From contig CALEPU010000022.1 in NCBI GenBank assembly GCA_937913075.1, forward strand, positions 1-21,943: a stretch of 21,943 nt of DNA. The letters run 5' to 3'. The translations under genes were made by a program, and so were the position numbers. The stretch comes from an uncultured Clostridia bacterium. GTDB taxonomy: Bacteria > Bacillota > Clostridia > Christensenellales > CAG-138. The notes under the pieces were generated by a model. It made no database searches. It saw nothing but the letters and a program-made list of their open reading frames with translations, and was not told where the DNA came from. Below, piece by piece: positions 1 to 6,577 of the stretch. Within the stretch, counting starts at the first letter, position 1. The number at the start of each line of letters is the position of its first letter.

Positions 1-619
1 AAAGCAGAAAGTTCGAGAGCCTCTGCTCGCCCGCTGTCCTTATAACAAGATCGAGCTCGGGCAAGCCCTTTGTATAAAGCCTGTCCGATACGGACTGCTC
101 GTCTATCTGGGCGGGCGCCAACCCGTCCTCTGCAATAAGACGCATGGCACGCACGATCTCAGCTTTGGCGCCGTAATTGATCGCAATGCAAAATCTGAGG
201 CCGGTATTGTCCCTTGTGCGCTCCATCGCCTGTACCATGCAGCTTTTTACCTTTTCGGGAAAGGGCTCAATATCACCGAGAGCAATGATCTTAACGCCGT
301 TTGCATCGAGCTCGTCTATCTCTTTATTGAAATACTCAACAAGCAGAGCAAAAAGACCGTTGACTTCCTGAATAGGACGCTGCCAGTTTTCCGTGGAAAA
401 GGCATAGACAGTCAACGCCTCTATGCCGAGGCAATGCGCCTCGCGGACTATATCGTGGAGCGTCTCCATACCGGCGCGGTGCCCCATTGAGCGCGGCATA
501 AGTCTTTGCTTCGCCCATCTGCCGTTGCCGTCCATAATTATGCCAATGTGACGCGGCAGAGGGGTCTTAAAACCCATTGAGGCAAGCTGCTCTGCCGTGT
601 AGCGTGAATATATGCGCAT
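1..619 (-). CDS. uppS: Undecaprenyl diphosphate synthase (isoprenyl transferase), 3' end cut by window edge
   Basis: Cis-prenyltransferase that extends farnesyl-PP with isopentenyl-PP to make undecaprenyl-PP, the lipid carrier for peptidoglycan and wall polymers. The minus-strand frame is open to base 1 and gives about 206 of the usual ~240-250 residues. Near the N-terminus it reads HIGIIMDGNGRWAK, holding the catalytic Asp and phosphate-binding loop. Then come YAFSTENWQRP, INYGAKAEI and, at the cut end, DLVIRTAGEQRLSNFLL, where the common RTSGE or RTGGE is RTAGE. I chose the ATG at 619-617 because it follows the upstream TGA (623-621) by one base, which suggests translational coupling. A second in-frame ATG at 577-575 also lacks a good Shine-Dalgarno sequence and cannot be excluded. 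It is last in the pyrH-frr direction; cdsA or dxr often follow in Firmicutes but lie outside the window. Confidence 0.95.
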   Translation of the reverse strand, partial: MRIYSRYTAEQLASMGFKTPLPRHIGIIMDGNGRWAKQRLMPRSMGHRAGMETLHDIVREAHCLGIEALTVYAFSTENWQRPIQEVNGLFALLVEYFNKEIDELDANGVKIIALGDIEPFPEKVKSCMVQAMERTRDNTGLRFCIAINYGAKAEIVRAMRLIAEDGLAPAQIDEQSVSDRLYTKGLPELDLVIRTAGEQRLSNFLL

Positions 620-620
620 A

Positions 621-833
621 TCAATTGCCGTCTGTCTCGATATCGGTTTTAAAAATCGAGTACGCAAGGTAAACGGTCGCTGCCGCTTCATCCATGCGTA
701 CCCTGATCACACGCTTATCTCTGCCGTCGGGTACGCCCTTTTTGGAGCGTACCTCGCAGCAAATGACGCGATAACCGGCGGACTCGGCGAGTGCGACAGC
801 CTCGTCGAGCGCCAGACCGTTAAGCTCCGTCAA
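621..833 (-). CDS. Small conserved-looking protein between frr and uppS, function unknown
   Basis: A 70-residue protein I do not recognise by name. Its ATG overlaps the end of frr (frr stop at 830-832, this start at 833-831) in an ATGA arrangement, and its TGA lies one base before the uppS start, so it is almost certainly co-translated with both. The N-terminus, LNGLALDEAVALAESAGYRV, resembles the opening of a PASTA-like or similar small alpha/beta fold. It is followed by a basic stretch (RSKKGVPDGRDKRVIRVR) and a strand ending in YLAYSIFKTDIE. No signal peptide, membrane segment or cysteine motif is visible. The exact coupling on both sides is the main evidence that it is a real gene. Confidence 0.8.
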   Translation of the reverse strand: MTELNGLALDEAVALAESAGYRVICCEVRSKKGVPDGRDKRVIRVRMDEAAATVYLAYSIFKTDIETDGN

Positions 834-1390
834 AATTCCATGATCTCCTTCTCTTTTTCACCGGCGATGCGATCTATCTCTTTGATGGTATCGTCGGTCA
901 GCTTCTGAGCCTTTTCTTCGAGACGTTTCTGGTCATCCTCAGTGATCTCGCTGTTCTTGCATTGTTTCTTCAAGGATTCGTTTGCATCGCGCCTGATAGA
1001 TCTGACGGCTACCTTGGACTCTTCCGCTTTTTTCTTAATCACCTTTACAAGCTCCTTACGGCGCTCCTCGGTAAGCTCGGGGAATATCAGGCGAATGAGC
1101 TTGCCGTCGTTGGTGGGATTGATGCCCAGATCAGACTTCTGTATGGCCTTTTCAACTGCGGGGATCATCTTGCTGTCCCAAAGGGAGATGACGAGCAGCC
1201 TTGCCTCAGGCGAGCTGATCGTGCCGAGCTGGTTGATGGGGGTCTGGGTGCCGTAATAGTCAACAGTGATGCGCTCCAAAAGCTGAGGATTAGCTCTGCC
1301 GGCACGAAGACTGCCAAGCTCGCGCTTCAAGACCTGCACGGTCTTGCTCATCTTATCCTGCGCAGCATCAATTACATCAATATCACTCAT
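830..1390 (-). CDS. frr: Ribosome recycling factor
   Basis: Splits post-termination 70S ribosomes together with EF-G. The protein has 186 residues, the normal full length (about 185). Family hallmarks: LKRELGSLRAGRANPQLLERITVDYYG in domain I; TPINQLGTISSPEARLLVISLWD in domain II; LIRLIFPELTEERRKELVKVIKKKAEESKVAVRSIRRDANE near the C-terminal helix. I start it at the ATG at 1390-1388, ten bases after a perfect AGGAGG (about 1401-1406). A TTG nine bases upstream would extend the frame by three codons but lies too close to that site. It has its own promoter and overlaps the next gene by four bases. Confidence 0.97.
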   Translation of the reverse strand: MSDIDVIDAAQDKMSKTVQVLKRELGSLRAGRANPQLLERITVDYYGTQTPINQLGTISSPEARLLVISLWDSKMIPAVEKAIQKSDLGINPTNDGKLIRLIFPELTEERRKELVKVIKKKAEESKVAVRSIRRDANESLKKQCKNSEITEDDQKRLEEKAQKLTDDTIKEIDRIAGEKEKEIMEF

Positions 1391-1424
1391 ATTATTCAAA
1401 CCTCCTGTTGTAGTTTACCGCTGT

Positions 1425-1453
1425 ATTTTATTAAAATAATTATCGGTTGTCAA
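1425..1453 (-). promoter_or_regulatory. Sigma-A-type promoter for frr
   Basis: On the minus strand a perfect TTGACA (1453-1448) and TAAAAT (1430-1425) are separated by 17 bases. Transcription should start near 1418, leaving a short leader that carries AGGAGG. It lies in the gap between pyrH and frr, so frr, the 70-residue gene and uppS can be transcribed independently of pyrH. Confidence 0.8.
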
Positions 1454-1502
1454 CCCGTTTGCCGTTAGCTGAGCTGATAATTTACATGGATTTTACAGAG
1501 CC

Positions 1503-2204
1503 TTATGATATTACGGTACCCACGTTCTCACCGCATACTGCGCGAAGGAACGCGGAGTCCTCCTGCATCGAAAACACGATTACGGGCATCTTGGTCTCGC
1601 CGCAGAGGGTAATGGCGGTAAGATCGGTTGCCCTCAGACCGCGCTGCACGACGTCTGTATAGGTAAGGGTATCATATTTTACGGCGTTCTTGTCAACCTT
1701 GGGATCGGCGGAATAGACTCCGTCGATATTCTTTGCCAGCAGCAGCGCGTCGGCGTGTATCTGTGCCGCACGCATTGCGGAAGCGGTGTCTGTGGAGAAA
1801 AACGGCGTGCCCATGCCGCATGCGAAGATGACGACCTCGCCGTCGTCGAGGGATTTATTAGCAAGCCTAGCCGAATAGGTATCCATAAAGAGCTCGATCT
1901 CAACGGCGGAGAGTACCCTTACGGGGATATTAAGGTCTATAAGAGCCTGCTCGAGAGCGAGGGAGTTAATTGCAGTGGCAAGCATACCGATAGAGTCGGC
2001 ACGGTTGCGCTCGATATTGGCGGCACTGCGTCCGCGCATGATGTTGCCGCCGCCGACGACGACGCCAACCTGCACGCCCGCTTCATAGAGCTGCTTGATA
2101 TGCTTAGCCGCTTCGGCGACCTTTGCGCTGTCTACCGGAGCGGCTTCGCTGCCGAGAACCTCGCCGCTCATCTTCAAAAGCACACGCTTGTATTTTATAT
2201 CCAT
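1503..2204 (-). CDS. pyrH: UMP kinase
   Basis: Cytoplasmic amino-acid-kinase-fold enzyme that phosphorylates UMP to UDP for RNA and UDP-sugar synthesis. It has 233 residues (the family is about 235-245). Recognisable segments: KRVLLKMSGEVLG (phosphate/ATP site), VGVVVGGGNIMRG (glycine-rich loop), RADSIGMLATAINSLALEQAL (UMP site), and VVIFACGMGTPFFSTDTASAMRA followed by LLLAKNIDGVYSADPK (nucleotide-binding C-lobe). The ATG at 2204-2202 follows GGAGG by nine bases. In many Firmicutes pyrH follows rpsB-tsf; here it heads its own transcript and is divergent from a SPOR-domain gene. Confidence 0.97.
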   Translation of the reverse strand: MDIKYKRVLLKMSGEVLGSEAAPVDSAKVAEAAKHIKQLYEAGVQVGVVVGGGNIMRGRSAANIERNRADSIGMLATAINSLALEQALIDLNIPVRVLSAVEIELFMDTYSARLANKSLDDGEVVIFACGMGTPFFSTDTASAMRAAQIHADALLLAKNIDGVYSADPKVDKNAVKYDTLTYTDVVQRGLRATDLTAITLCGETKMPVIVFSMQEDSAFLRAVCGENVGTVIS

Positions 2205-2236
2205 ATCGAATTACCTCCGCTTTTGTCTTAAACCAT

Positions 2237-2265
2237 ATTATACCATAGCTTGACCTGTTTGGGAA
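2237..2265 (-). promoter_or_regulatory. Sigma-A-type promoter for pyrH (extended -10)
   Basis: The minus strand carries a perfect TATAAT (2242-2237) preceded by TGG, making an extended -10. Seventeen bases upstream is TTCCCA (2265-2260), a four-of-six match to the -35 consensus. It stands about 32 bases ahead of the pyrH start. Confidence 0.75.
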
Positions 2266-2349
2266 TAACTCCCCGATTATTTCTGCCTCATAATTTGAAG
2301 TGTGCGCTCATAAGGATAAATTGATCAATCCACAAAAGGAGATTAAGCA

Positions 2350-3324
2350 ATGGAAAAACGCAGCAGAAGACGCAACAGGGCAAGGCGGAAAGGTTTGTCT
2401 CGCGGAAGCAATTTAAACGGTTACAGAAGGAGAACGCGCAGCGCAGGCGACAACGGACAAGGTCTTTTGAGCATACTCCTGCCTCTGGCGGCGTTTGGCG
2501 CGGTGTTTTATATCGTTGCATTCACTTCTTTCGGGGACAGGCTTACCGAAAAGGCGTCAGGCATGATGCCGGCGGGCTGTACCTCCGGAACGGCGATTTT
2601 GACATCAGCGCCAGAAGGTACTGATGCACCTATGAGTACAAGCCTTGCAGAGACTTTGCCATCCGCTGTTTCGACTGAGGACAAGAATGCCCGTTCAGTC
2701 AAGGTCGCACTTCCCCGCCTCTCGATCTATATGCTGCAAATGGGCGTCTATTCATCGGAGGAGAACGCGCTGGAGCAGTCGCAGCTATTAAAGAATATGG
2801 GCGCCGCAGGCTACGTTTATAACGATAACGGCAGCTACCGGGTTATCGCCGCTGCGTTTGAAGCAGAGCAGGACGCCAAGAGCGTCCGTGACAGGCTCGA
2901 AAAGGACGGTTATGCCGTAACAGTGTTCCCCGTCACTTGCAGCGGAGCCGAGCTCCTAATAACGGCAGAACAGGATAAGCTCGTACCGATAGAAACCGCA
3001 TTCGCATATGCCTCCGACATCATCGGTCTGCTTGACAAGTCAGCCGTCGATTTTGATGCTGAAGTTAGGAGCGTTGAATATGCTTTAACAGTGCTTAAAG
3101 AGATGCGCATTAACGCCGTAAATTGCTCGGCGGGCATATACGACTGCGCTCAGACTAATGAACTTTTGCTTTATCTCTACAACTATCTAAACGATATCAC
3201 GGGACTTATAGGGGAGCTAACCGACGGAGAGTATGAAAGGACCGAATTCTCCTCTGCATACAAGTCGTTGAGGATAAGAGCGGCATTAAGATACGATCAT
3301 TTGCTGAAACAAATATGCGGTTAA
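2350..3324 (+). CDS. Single-pass membrane protein with extracytoplasmic SPOR-like domain
   Basis: A 324-residue protein, probably envelope-associated. Residues 1-38 are very basic (KRSRRRNRARRK and later RRRTR), residues about 39-60 form one hydrophobic segment, and the rest should be outside, so it is type II. After a Ser/Thr/Pro-rich linker, residues about 124-195 read like a SPOR domain: YMLQMGVYSSEENALEQSQL, then GSYRVIAAAF and a second helix DAKSVRDRLEKDGYAVTVF. SPOR domains bind denuded glycan strands at division or sporulation septa. The C-terminal ~120 residues look helical and unfamiliar. The start is supported by AAAGGAG eight bases upstream; a weak promoter (TTGAAG 2295-2300, TAAATT 2317-2322) may serve it. 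The SPOR call rests on pattern, not alignment. Confidence 0.8.
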   Translation: MEKRSRRRNRARRKGLSRGSNLNGYRRRTRSAGDNGQGLLSILLPLAAFGAVFYIVAFTSFGDRLTEKASGMMPAGCTSGTAILTSAPEGTDAPMSTSLAETLPSAVSTEDKNARSVKVALPRLSIYMLQMGVYSSEENALEQSQLLKNMGAAGYVYNDNGSYRVIAAAFEAEQDAKSVRDRLEKDGYAVTVFPVTCSGAELLITAEQDKLVPIETAFAYASDIIGLLDKSAVDFDAEVRSVEYALTVLKEMRINAVNCSAGIYDCAQTNELLLYLYNYLNDITGLIGELTDGEYERTEFSSAYKSLRIRAALRYDHLLKQICG

Positions 3325-3422
3325 ACCGTGTTTGGTATTGCAGAGTATCTTCGACAATTCCGAAACATATGCAATTAATGATGAATAAATTAAAATCAAC
3401 GATATTTTTTTCAAAAAGGCTA

Positions 3423-3451
3423 TTGCATTTCTCATAACAATATAATATAAT
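3423..3451 (+). promoter_or_regulatory. Sigma-A-type promoter for the BlaI-family gene
   Basis: TTGCAT (3423-3428) and a perfect TATAAT (3446-3451) are 17 bases apart, and the -10 hexamer is tandemly repeated (also 3441-3446). AGGAG at 3471-3475 precedes the ATG at 3485. I could not see a classic BlaI-type TACA-TGTA dyad over the promoter, so autoregulation is not supported by sequence. Confidence 0.75.
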
Positions 3452-3484
3452 AGAAGAACAATAACCGACAAGGAGTGCAAAACT

Positions 3485-3859
3485 ATGATCATTAAAGACG
3501 TTTCCGCAGCCGAGCTTGAAATCATGATCAAGTTCTGGGAAGCCGACAAGCCTACCACGATCAAAGATGTATGGCATGCGATCGGCGAGAACAAATGGAC
3601 CTATCAGACTGTTCAGACCTTCGTTAACCGTCTCCACATGAAGGGCTTCATCGAGATGGTTGGCAAGCGTGTCCGCAGCTTTGAGTATGTACCTTGCGTG
3701 ACCCGTGCGGAGTATCTTGCTCTCACCAAGGGTCATATCTTCAACGGTACCCCGGGCGCTTCCATAGCCGATCTTATGAAAGCCTTCTATGCCAATGGCA
3801 ACGTGAAGCCTTCCGATATCGACGAGATAGAGGCATGGATCAAGGAGATCAAAGGTTGA
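3485..3859 (+). CDS. BlaI/MecI/CopY-family winged-helix repressor, without a sensor gene beside it
   Basis: A 124-residue DNA-binding protein. The N-terminal ~75 residues match the BlaI/MecI winged-helix pattern: SAAELEIMIKFWEADKPTTI (helix 1), then DVWHAIG, the recognition region WTYQTVQTFVNRLHMKGFIE, and a wing with basic residues. The C-terminal part, GASIADLMKAFYANGNVKPSDIDEIEAWIKEI, fits the family's dimerisation helices. Family members repress beta-lactamase, copper or other regulons and are often inactivated by proteolysis through a BlaR1/MecR1 (M56) membrane sensor. No such sensor, beta-lactamase or metal ATPase is in this window, so its target is unknown. It is a single-gene transcription unit with its own promoter and a strong terminator. 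Confidence 0.88.
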   Translation: MIIKDVSAAELEIMIKFWEADKPTTIKDVWHAIGENKWTYQTVQTFVNRLHMKGFIEMVGKRVRSFEYVPCVTRAEYLALTKGHIFNGTPGASIADLMKAFYANGNVKPSDIDEIEAWIKEIKG

Positions 3860-3882
3860 TTTCTCCATTGCAAAAAGTGCTG

Positions 3883-3917
3883 ATGAGCGGCTCGCATTAC
3901 CGAGCCGCTCATTTTTT
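3883..3917 (+). terminator. Rho-independent terminator of the BlaI-family gene
   Basis: A perfect 12-bp stem (3883-3894 with 3901-3912), loop CATTAC, runs straight into TTTTTT (3912-3917). It lies 24 bases after the stop codon. Confidence 0.92.
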
Positions 3918-3949
3918 AAAAAAGAGGAGCAAGCGTAATCTTGCGCCTC
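3918..3949 (-). terminator. Rho-independent terminator of murA
   Basis: On the minus strand GAGG-C-GCAAG (3949-3941), loop ATTACG, then CTTGC-T-CCTC form a nine-pair stem with one mismatch. Six T follow (3923-3918). It abuts the plus-strand terminator tail to tail, so TTTTTTAAAAAA serves both. Confidence 0.85.
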
Positions 3950-3969
3950 ATAATACTCTCAACCTTATC

Positions 3970-5238
3970 TTACTCCTCTACCCTCTCGATATCCGCGCCG
4001 AGGGATCTGAGCTTCTGCTCAAAATGCTCATACCCGCGGTCGATAAAGTGAATATTGTGCACTGTCGAAACTCCGTCGGCGGCAAGCGCGGCTACTATAA
4101 GAGCTGCGCCGGCTCGCAGATCCGTTGCGTGGACGGCTGCTCCGGACAAGCTTTCTACGCCCTCTATCAGCGCGGTTCTACCGGTTACCGTAATAGAAGC
4201 GCCCATCCGCACGAGCTCGGGAACATGATTGAACCTGTCCTCGAATATGTTTTCCATCACGTAGCTGTTGCCCTTTGCAGAGCACAGCAGCGCCATCATG
4301 GGCTGCTGAAGGTCTGTCGGAAAGCCCGGATAAGGCAGTGTCTTTATGTTGACTGCACGAAGCCTCTCAGAGGCCTGTACCTGCATATAAAACTCGCTGC
4401 CGTCGTCACCTTCGGTGACCATTACGCCGCATTCCATTAGCTTTGCGGATATCGCTTCAAGATGCGTGGGTATAATGTTGTTGATGACAACATTGCCTCC
4501 GGTAGCGGCTGCGGCGATCATGAAGGTGCCCGCCTCGATCTGATCGGGGATTATGGCGTAATTACAGCCATGCAGCTCTTTAACGCCGCGGATGCGAATG
4601 GTGTCAGTGCCGGCGCCCTTTATGGATGCGCCGATCATATTGAGGAAGTTTGCAACGTCAACTACATGCGGCTCCTTTGCGGCGTTGGTGATAACGGTAA
4701 CGCCCTCGGCACGGCAGGCGGCAAGCATTATGTTTATGGTCGCGCCGACGCTGACCATATCGAGGTAGATGTCCGCGCCGCGAAGCTCCTCGGCATCGGC
4801 ATAGACAACGCCGTTTTTGATTGAAACTTTTGCGCCGAGCGCGCGCATGCCCTTGATATGGAAATCAATCGGACGGGGTCCTATCGAGCAGCCTCCGGGC
4901 AAAGCAAGGGCTGCATGGCCGTATCTTCCCAGCATTGCGCCGAGCAGATAATATGAGGCGCGCAGCTTACTGACCATATCGAAGGTGACTTCAAAATTAT
5001 CGATCGTCGTCGGGTCGATGCGCATCCAGCCGTTCTCATGCAGATCAACGGTGGCGCCCATAAGACGCAAAATATCCGTAAGGACATGAACGTCCTCGAT
5101 TATGGGCAGATTTTCGATTATGCAGGGCTGACCCGCAAGTATAGCCGCAGGTATAATTGCAAGCGCCGCATTTTTAGCGCCGCTTATCGTTACCTGACCT
5201 TCAAGCGGTCTGCCGCCATTTATTCTGTAATATGCCAT
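3970..5238 (-). CDS. murA: UDP-N-acetylglucosamine 1-carboxyvinyltransferase
   Basis: First committed step of peptidoglycan synthesis: transfers enolpyruvate from PEP to UDP-GlcNAc in the cytoplasm; the fosfomycin target. The protein has 422 residues, full length. From the chosen start, the catalytic Lys22-Asn23 (SGAKNAAL) and Cys117 (PGGCSIGPRPIDFH) fall exactly at the standard positions, so fosfomycin sensitivity at this site is expected. TDLQQPMMALL carries the conserved catalytic Asp. The frame is open a further 31 codons upstream, but family length and the MAYYRINGG beginning favour the ATG at 5238-5236, with only a weak AAGG in front. Its promoter lies inside the end of the preceding M23 gene. 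Genomes can carry two murA paralogues; which one this is cannot be told from the window. Confidence 0.97.
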   Translation of the reverse strand: MAYYRINGGRPLEGQVTISGAKNAALAIIPAAILAGQPCIIENLPIIEDVHVLTDILRLMGATVDLHENGWMRIDPTTIDNFEVTFDMVSKLRASYYLLGAMLGRYGHAALALPGGCSIGPRPIDFHIKGMRALGAKVSIKNGVVYADAEELRGADIYLDMVSVGATINIMLAACRAEGVTVITNAAKEPHVVDVANFLNMIGASIKGAGTDTIRIRGVKELHGCNYAIIPDQIEAGTFMIAAAATGGNVVINNIIPTHLEAISAKLMECGVMVTEGDDGSEFYMQVQASERLRAVNIKTLPYPGFPTDLQQPMMALLCSAKGNSYVMENIFEDRFNHVPELVRMGASITVTGRTALIEGVESLSGAAVHATDLRAGAALIVAALAADGVSTVHNIHFIDRGYEHFEQKLRSLGADIERVEE

Positions 5239-5289
5239 ATATTCAACGCCTTGTTTGGATAAGGCACTCCTCCACAAAAAATGCAAATG

Positions 5290-5319
5290 ATTGTACCATA
5301 TTTTATGCTGTTTGGTCAA
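5290..5319 (-). promoter_or_regulatory. Promoter for murA, overlapping the 3' end of the M23 gene
   Basis: TTGACC (5319-5314) and TACAAT (5295-5290) on the minus strand are separated by 18 bases, with TGG before the -10 hexamer giving an extended -10. The -35 sits within the last codons of the M23 gene, whose stop is 5305-5303. A GGAGGAG at about 5269-5275 is too far from the murA ATG to be its ribosome binding site. Confidence 0.75.
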
Positions 5320-6499
5320 TGGGTAATCCATCGCCGAATACGCTTATATCGGAAAGACAAAGCAGCGGATCATATGACGCGCAGCGGAACCTTACCTCAA
5401 AATGCAGATGAGGCGAGGAATAATCGTCGGCGACGGTACCGATGACATCTCCTTTTGCAACGGTGCTGCCGAGGCTTACTGTTACCTCTCCAAGGCGGGA
5501 ATACCTTGTTACTATACCGCCGTCATGAAGTATATCTACCATGAGACCGTAGGAGCCGCGCTCCATGACTGCGACAATGGTGCCGCCGCAGGCGGCTTTT
5601 ACAGAGGCGCCCGGTGCTGCGCCGATATCAATGCCGTTGTGGAAACCCTCGGGATACATTCCGTAGAATTTGATAGCGCGACCCAACAGCGGCGCGGAAA
5701 GCGTAATGCCATCGGGTATAGGAGCGGCAGAGCCGATGCCGAGAGCGGGCAGCTTATCCTCGTCGTATTCGGAAGTTCCGATCAGCACCTTGCCGTTGAC
5801 CGCAGGATAAACTGTCACACGTTCTCTTTCGATTATCTCCATACGAACGCCGTTTAAATAGGTCGAGCCAAAGGTTTTGCGAATTAGACCGTCCATACCA
5901 TAGCGAACAACAATCCGCATACCGAGCGGCAAAGCGTCGGTGTACTCCGTCTCGTCGCTGTGCGCTGCTATGCTTTCCTGAATAAAGCTTGCCGTGCTGC
6001 GGAACGTGAGCGGCGTACCGGGACCTGTTAAAAGTCGGAACGCAGAATCATAGTCTGTCGTTTCGGCGTTCTCTCCGGCGTCCGCAAACTCAACGGTGTT
6101 TAAAAGCTCCGTATTCGCGCCTGCGGGAATCACATCAAGCGTAGTATAGTAATACTCAACATTACGCAAAAGCTCCTCGGCAGCTTGCCTGCTCGATAAT
6201 GTTATCGCAGAAACGCCGTCAATTATTATCGAGGTCTTGACATAGGTCTGCGGAGCAGCAGTTTCAAAAGCCTCGCCGGCAGGCTCCGACGTAGGCACTA
6301 AGGAAGGCTTAGGCGTTGCCGTAGGTTCGGGCGTAGGCTCCTCTGTGACGAAAGAGTCGATAGGCTCGTCGGGTATATCGCCTCTATGCAAAAAGATCGC
6401 ATAATAAGCCAAGCCCATCAAAATGAGTATGGACATGACGGCGACTATCCATGTATAATTGCGCCTTTTCTTCGCGGGCGGGAGCGTGTTGTTTTCCAT
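5303..6499 (-). CDS. SpoIIQ-like membrane-anchored M23 (LytM) domain protein with G5-like region
   Basis: A 398-residue type II membrane protein. Residues 15-37 form the membrane segment, followed by a Pro/Thr/Glu-rich linker (about 50-85). A region at about 185-241, ending VNGKVLIGT, resembles a G5 domain. The C-terminal LytM/M23 domain (about 275-380) keeps the zinc ligands His287 and Asp291 (HNGID) and the HLH motif (His364, His366). The usual YAHL catalytic histidine is replaced: the text is YSRL (Arg335). SpoIIQ of sporulating Firmicutes is a membrane-anchored LytM protein next to murA and spoIID, and this gene sits directly before murA, so a sporulation or envelope role is plausible. 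spoIID is not seen here. The ATG at 6499 is chosen because the upstream ATG at 6526 coincides with the predicted transcription start. Confidence 0.85.
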   Translation of the reverse strand: MENNTLPPAKKRRNYTWIVAVMSILILMGLAYYAIFLHRGDIPDEPIDSFVTEEPTPEPTATPKPSLVPTSEPAGEAFETAAPQTYVKTSIIIDGVSAITLSSRQAAEELLRNVEYYYTTLDVIPAGANTELLNTVEFADAGENAETTDYDSAFRLLTGPGTPLTFRSTASFIQESIAAHSDETEYTDALPLGMRIVVRYGMDGLIRKTFGSTYLNGVRMEIIERERVTVYPAVNGKVLIGTSEYDEDKLPALGIGSAAPIPDGITLSAPLLGRAIKFYGMYPEGFHNGIDIGAAPGASVKAACGGTIVAVMERGSYGLMVDILHDGGIVTRYSRLGEVTVSLGSTVAKGDVIGTVADDYSSPHLHFEVRFRCASYDPLLCLSDISVFGDGLPIDQTA

Positions 6500-6533
6500 A
6501 AAGTCAGTTGACCCGTCCTGTAACATATAAAGG

Positions 6534-6562
6534 ATTATAGCATATTTTCGCGATATAGTAAA
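6534..6562 (-). promoter_or_regulatory. Promoter for the M23 gene with an overlapping inverted repeat
   Basis: TTTACT (6562-6557) and TATAAT (6539-6534) lie 17 bases apart, with TGC before the -10. A 7-bp inverted repeat, TTTCGCG/CGCGAAA (6569-6575 and 6546-6552), brackets the -35 and runs into the spacer, which is where an operator might be. No matching T-run makes it a terminator. Confidence 0.7.
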
Positions 6563-6577
6563 TACCGGCGCGAAAGC

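Noticed and set aside
962..1468. Long plus-strand open frame of 168 codons opposite frr
   Set aside because: It lies wholly antisense to frr and its promoter, has no ribosome binding site worth noting, and its residues show no family pattern.
3325..3484. Terminator after the SPOR-like gene
   Set aside because: I found no convincing stem before the T-run near 3404-3411; the gap holds the BlaI-family promoter and A/T-rich sequence.
3694..4440. Long plus-strand open frame spanning the BlaI gene end and murA
   Set aside because: It crosses two strong terminators and overlaps two clear genes in other frames.
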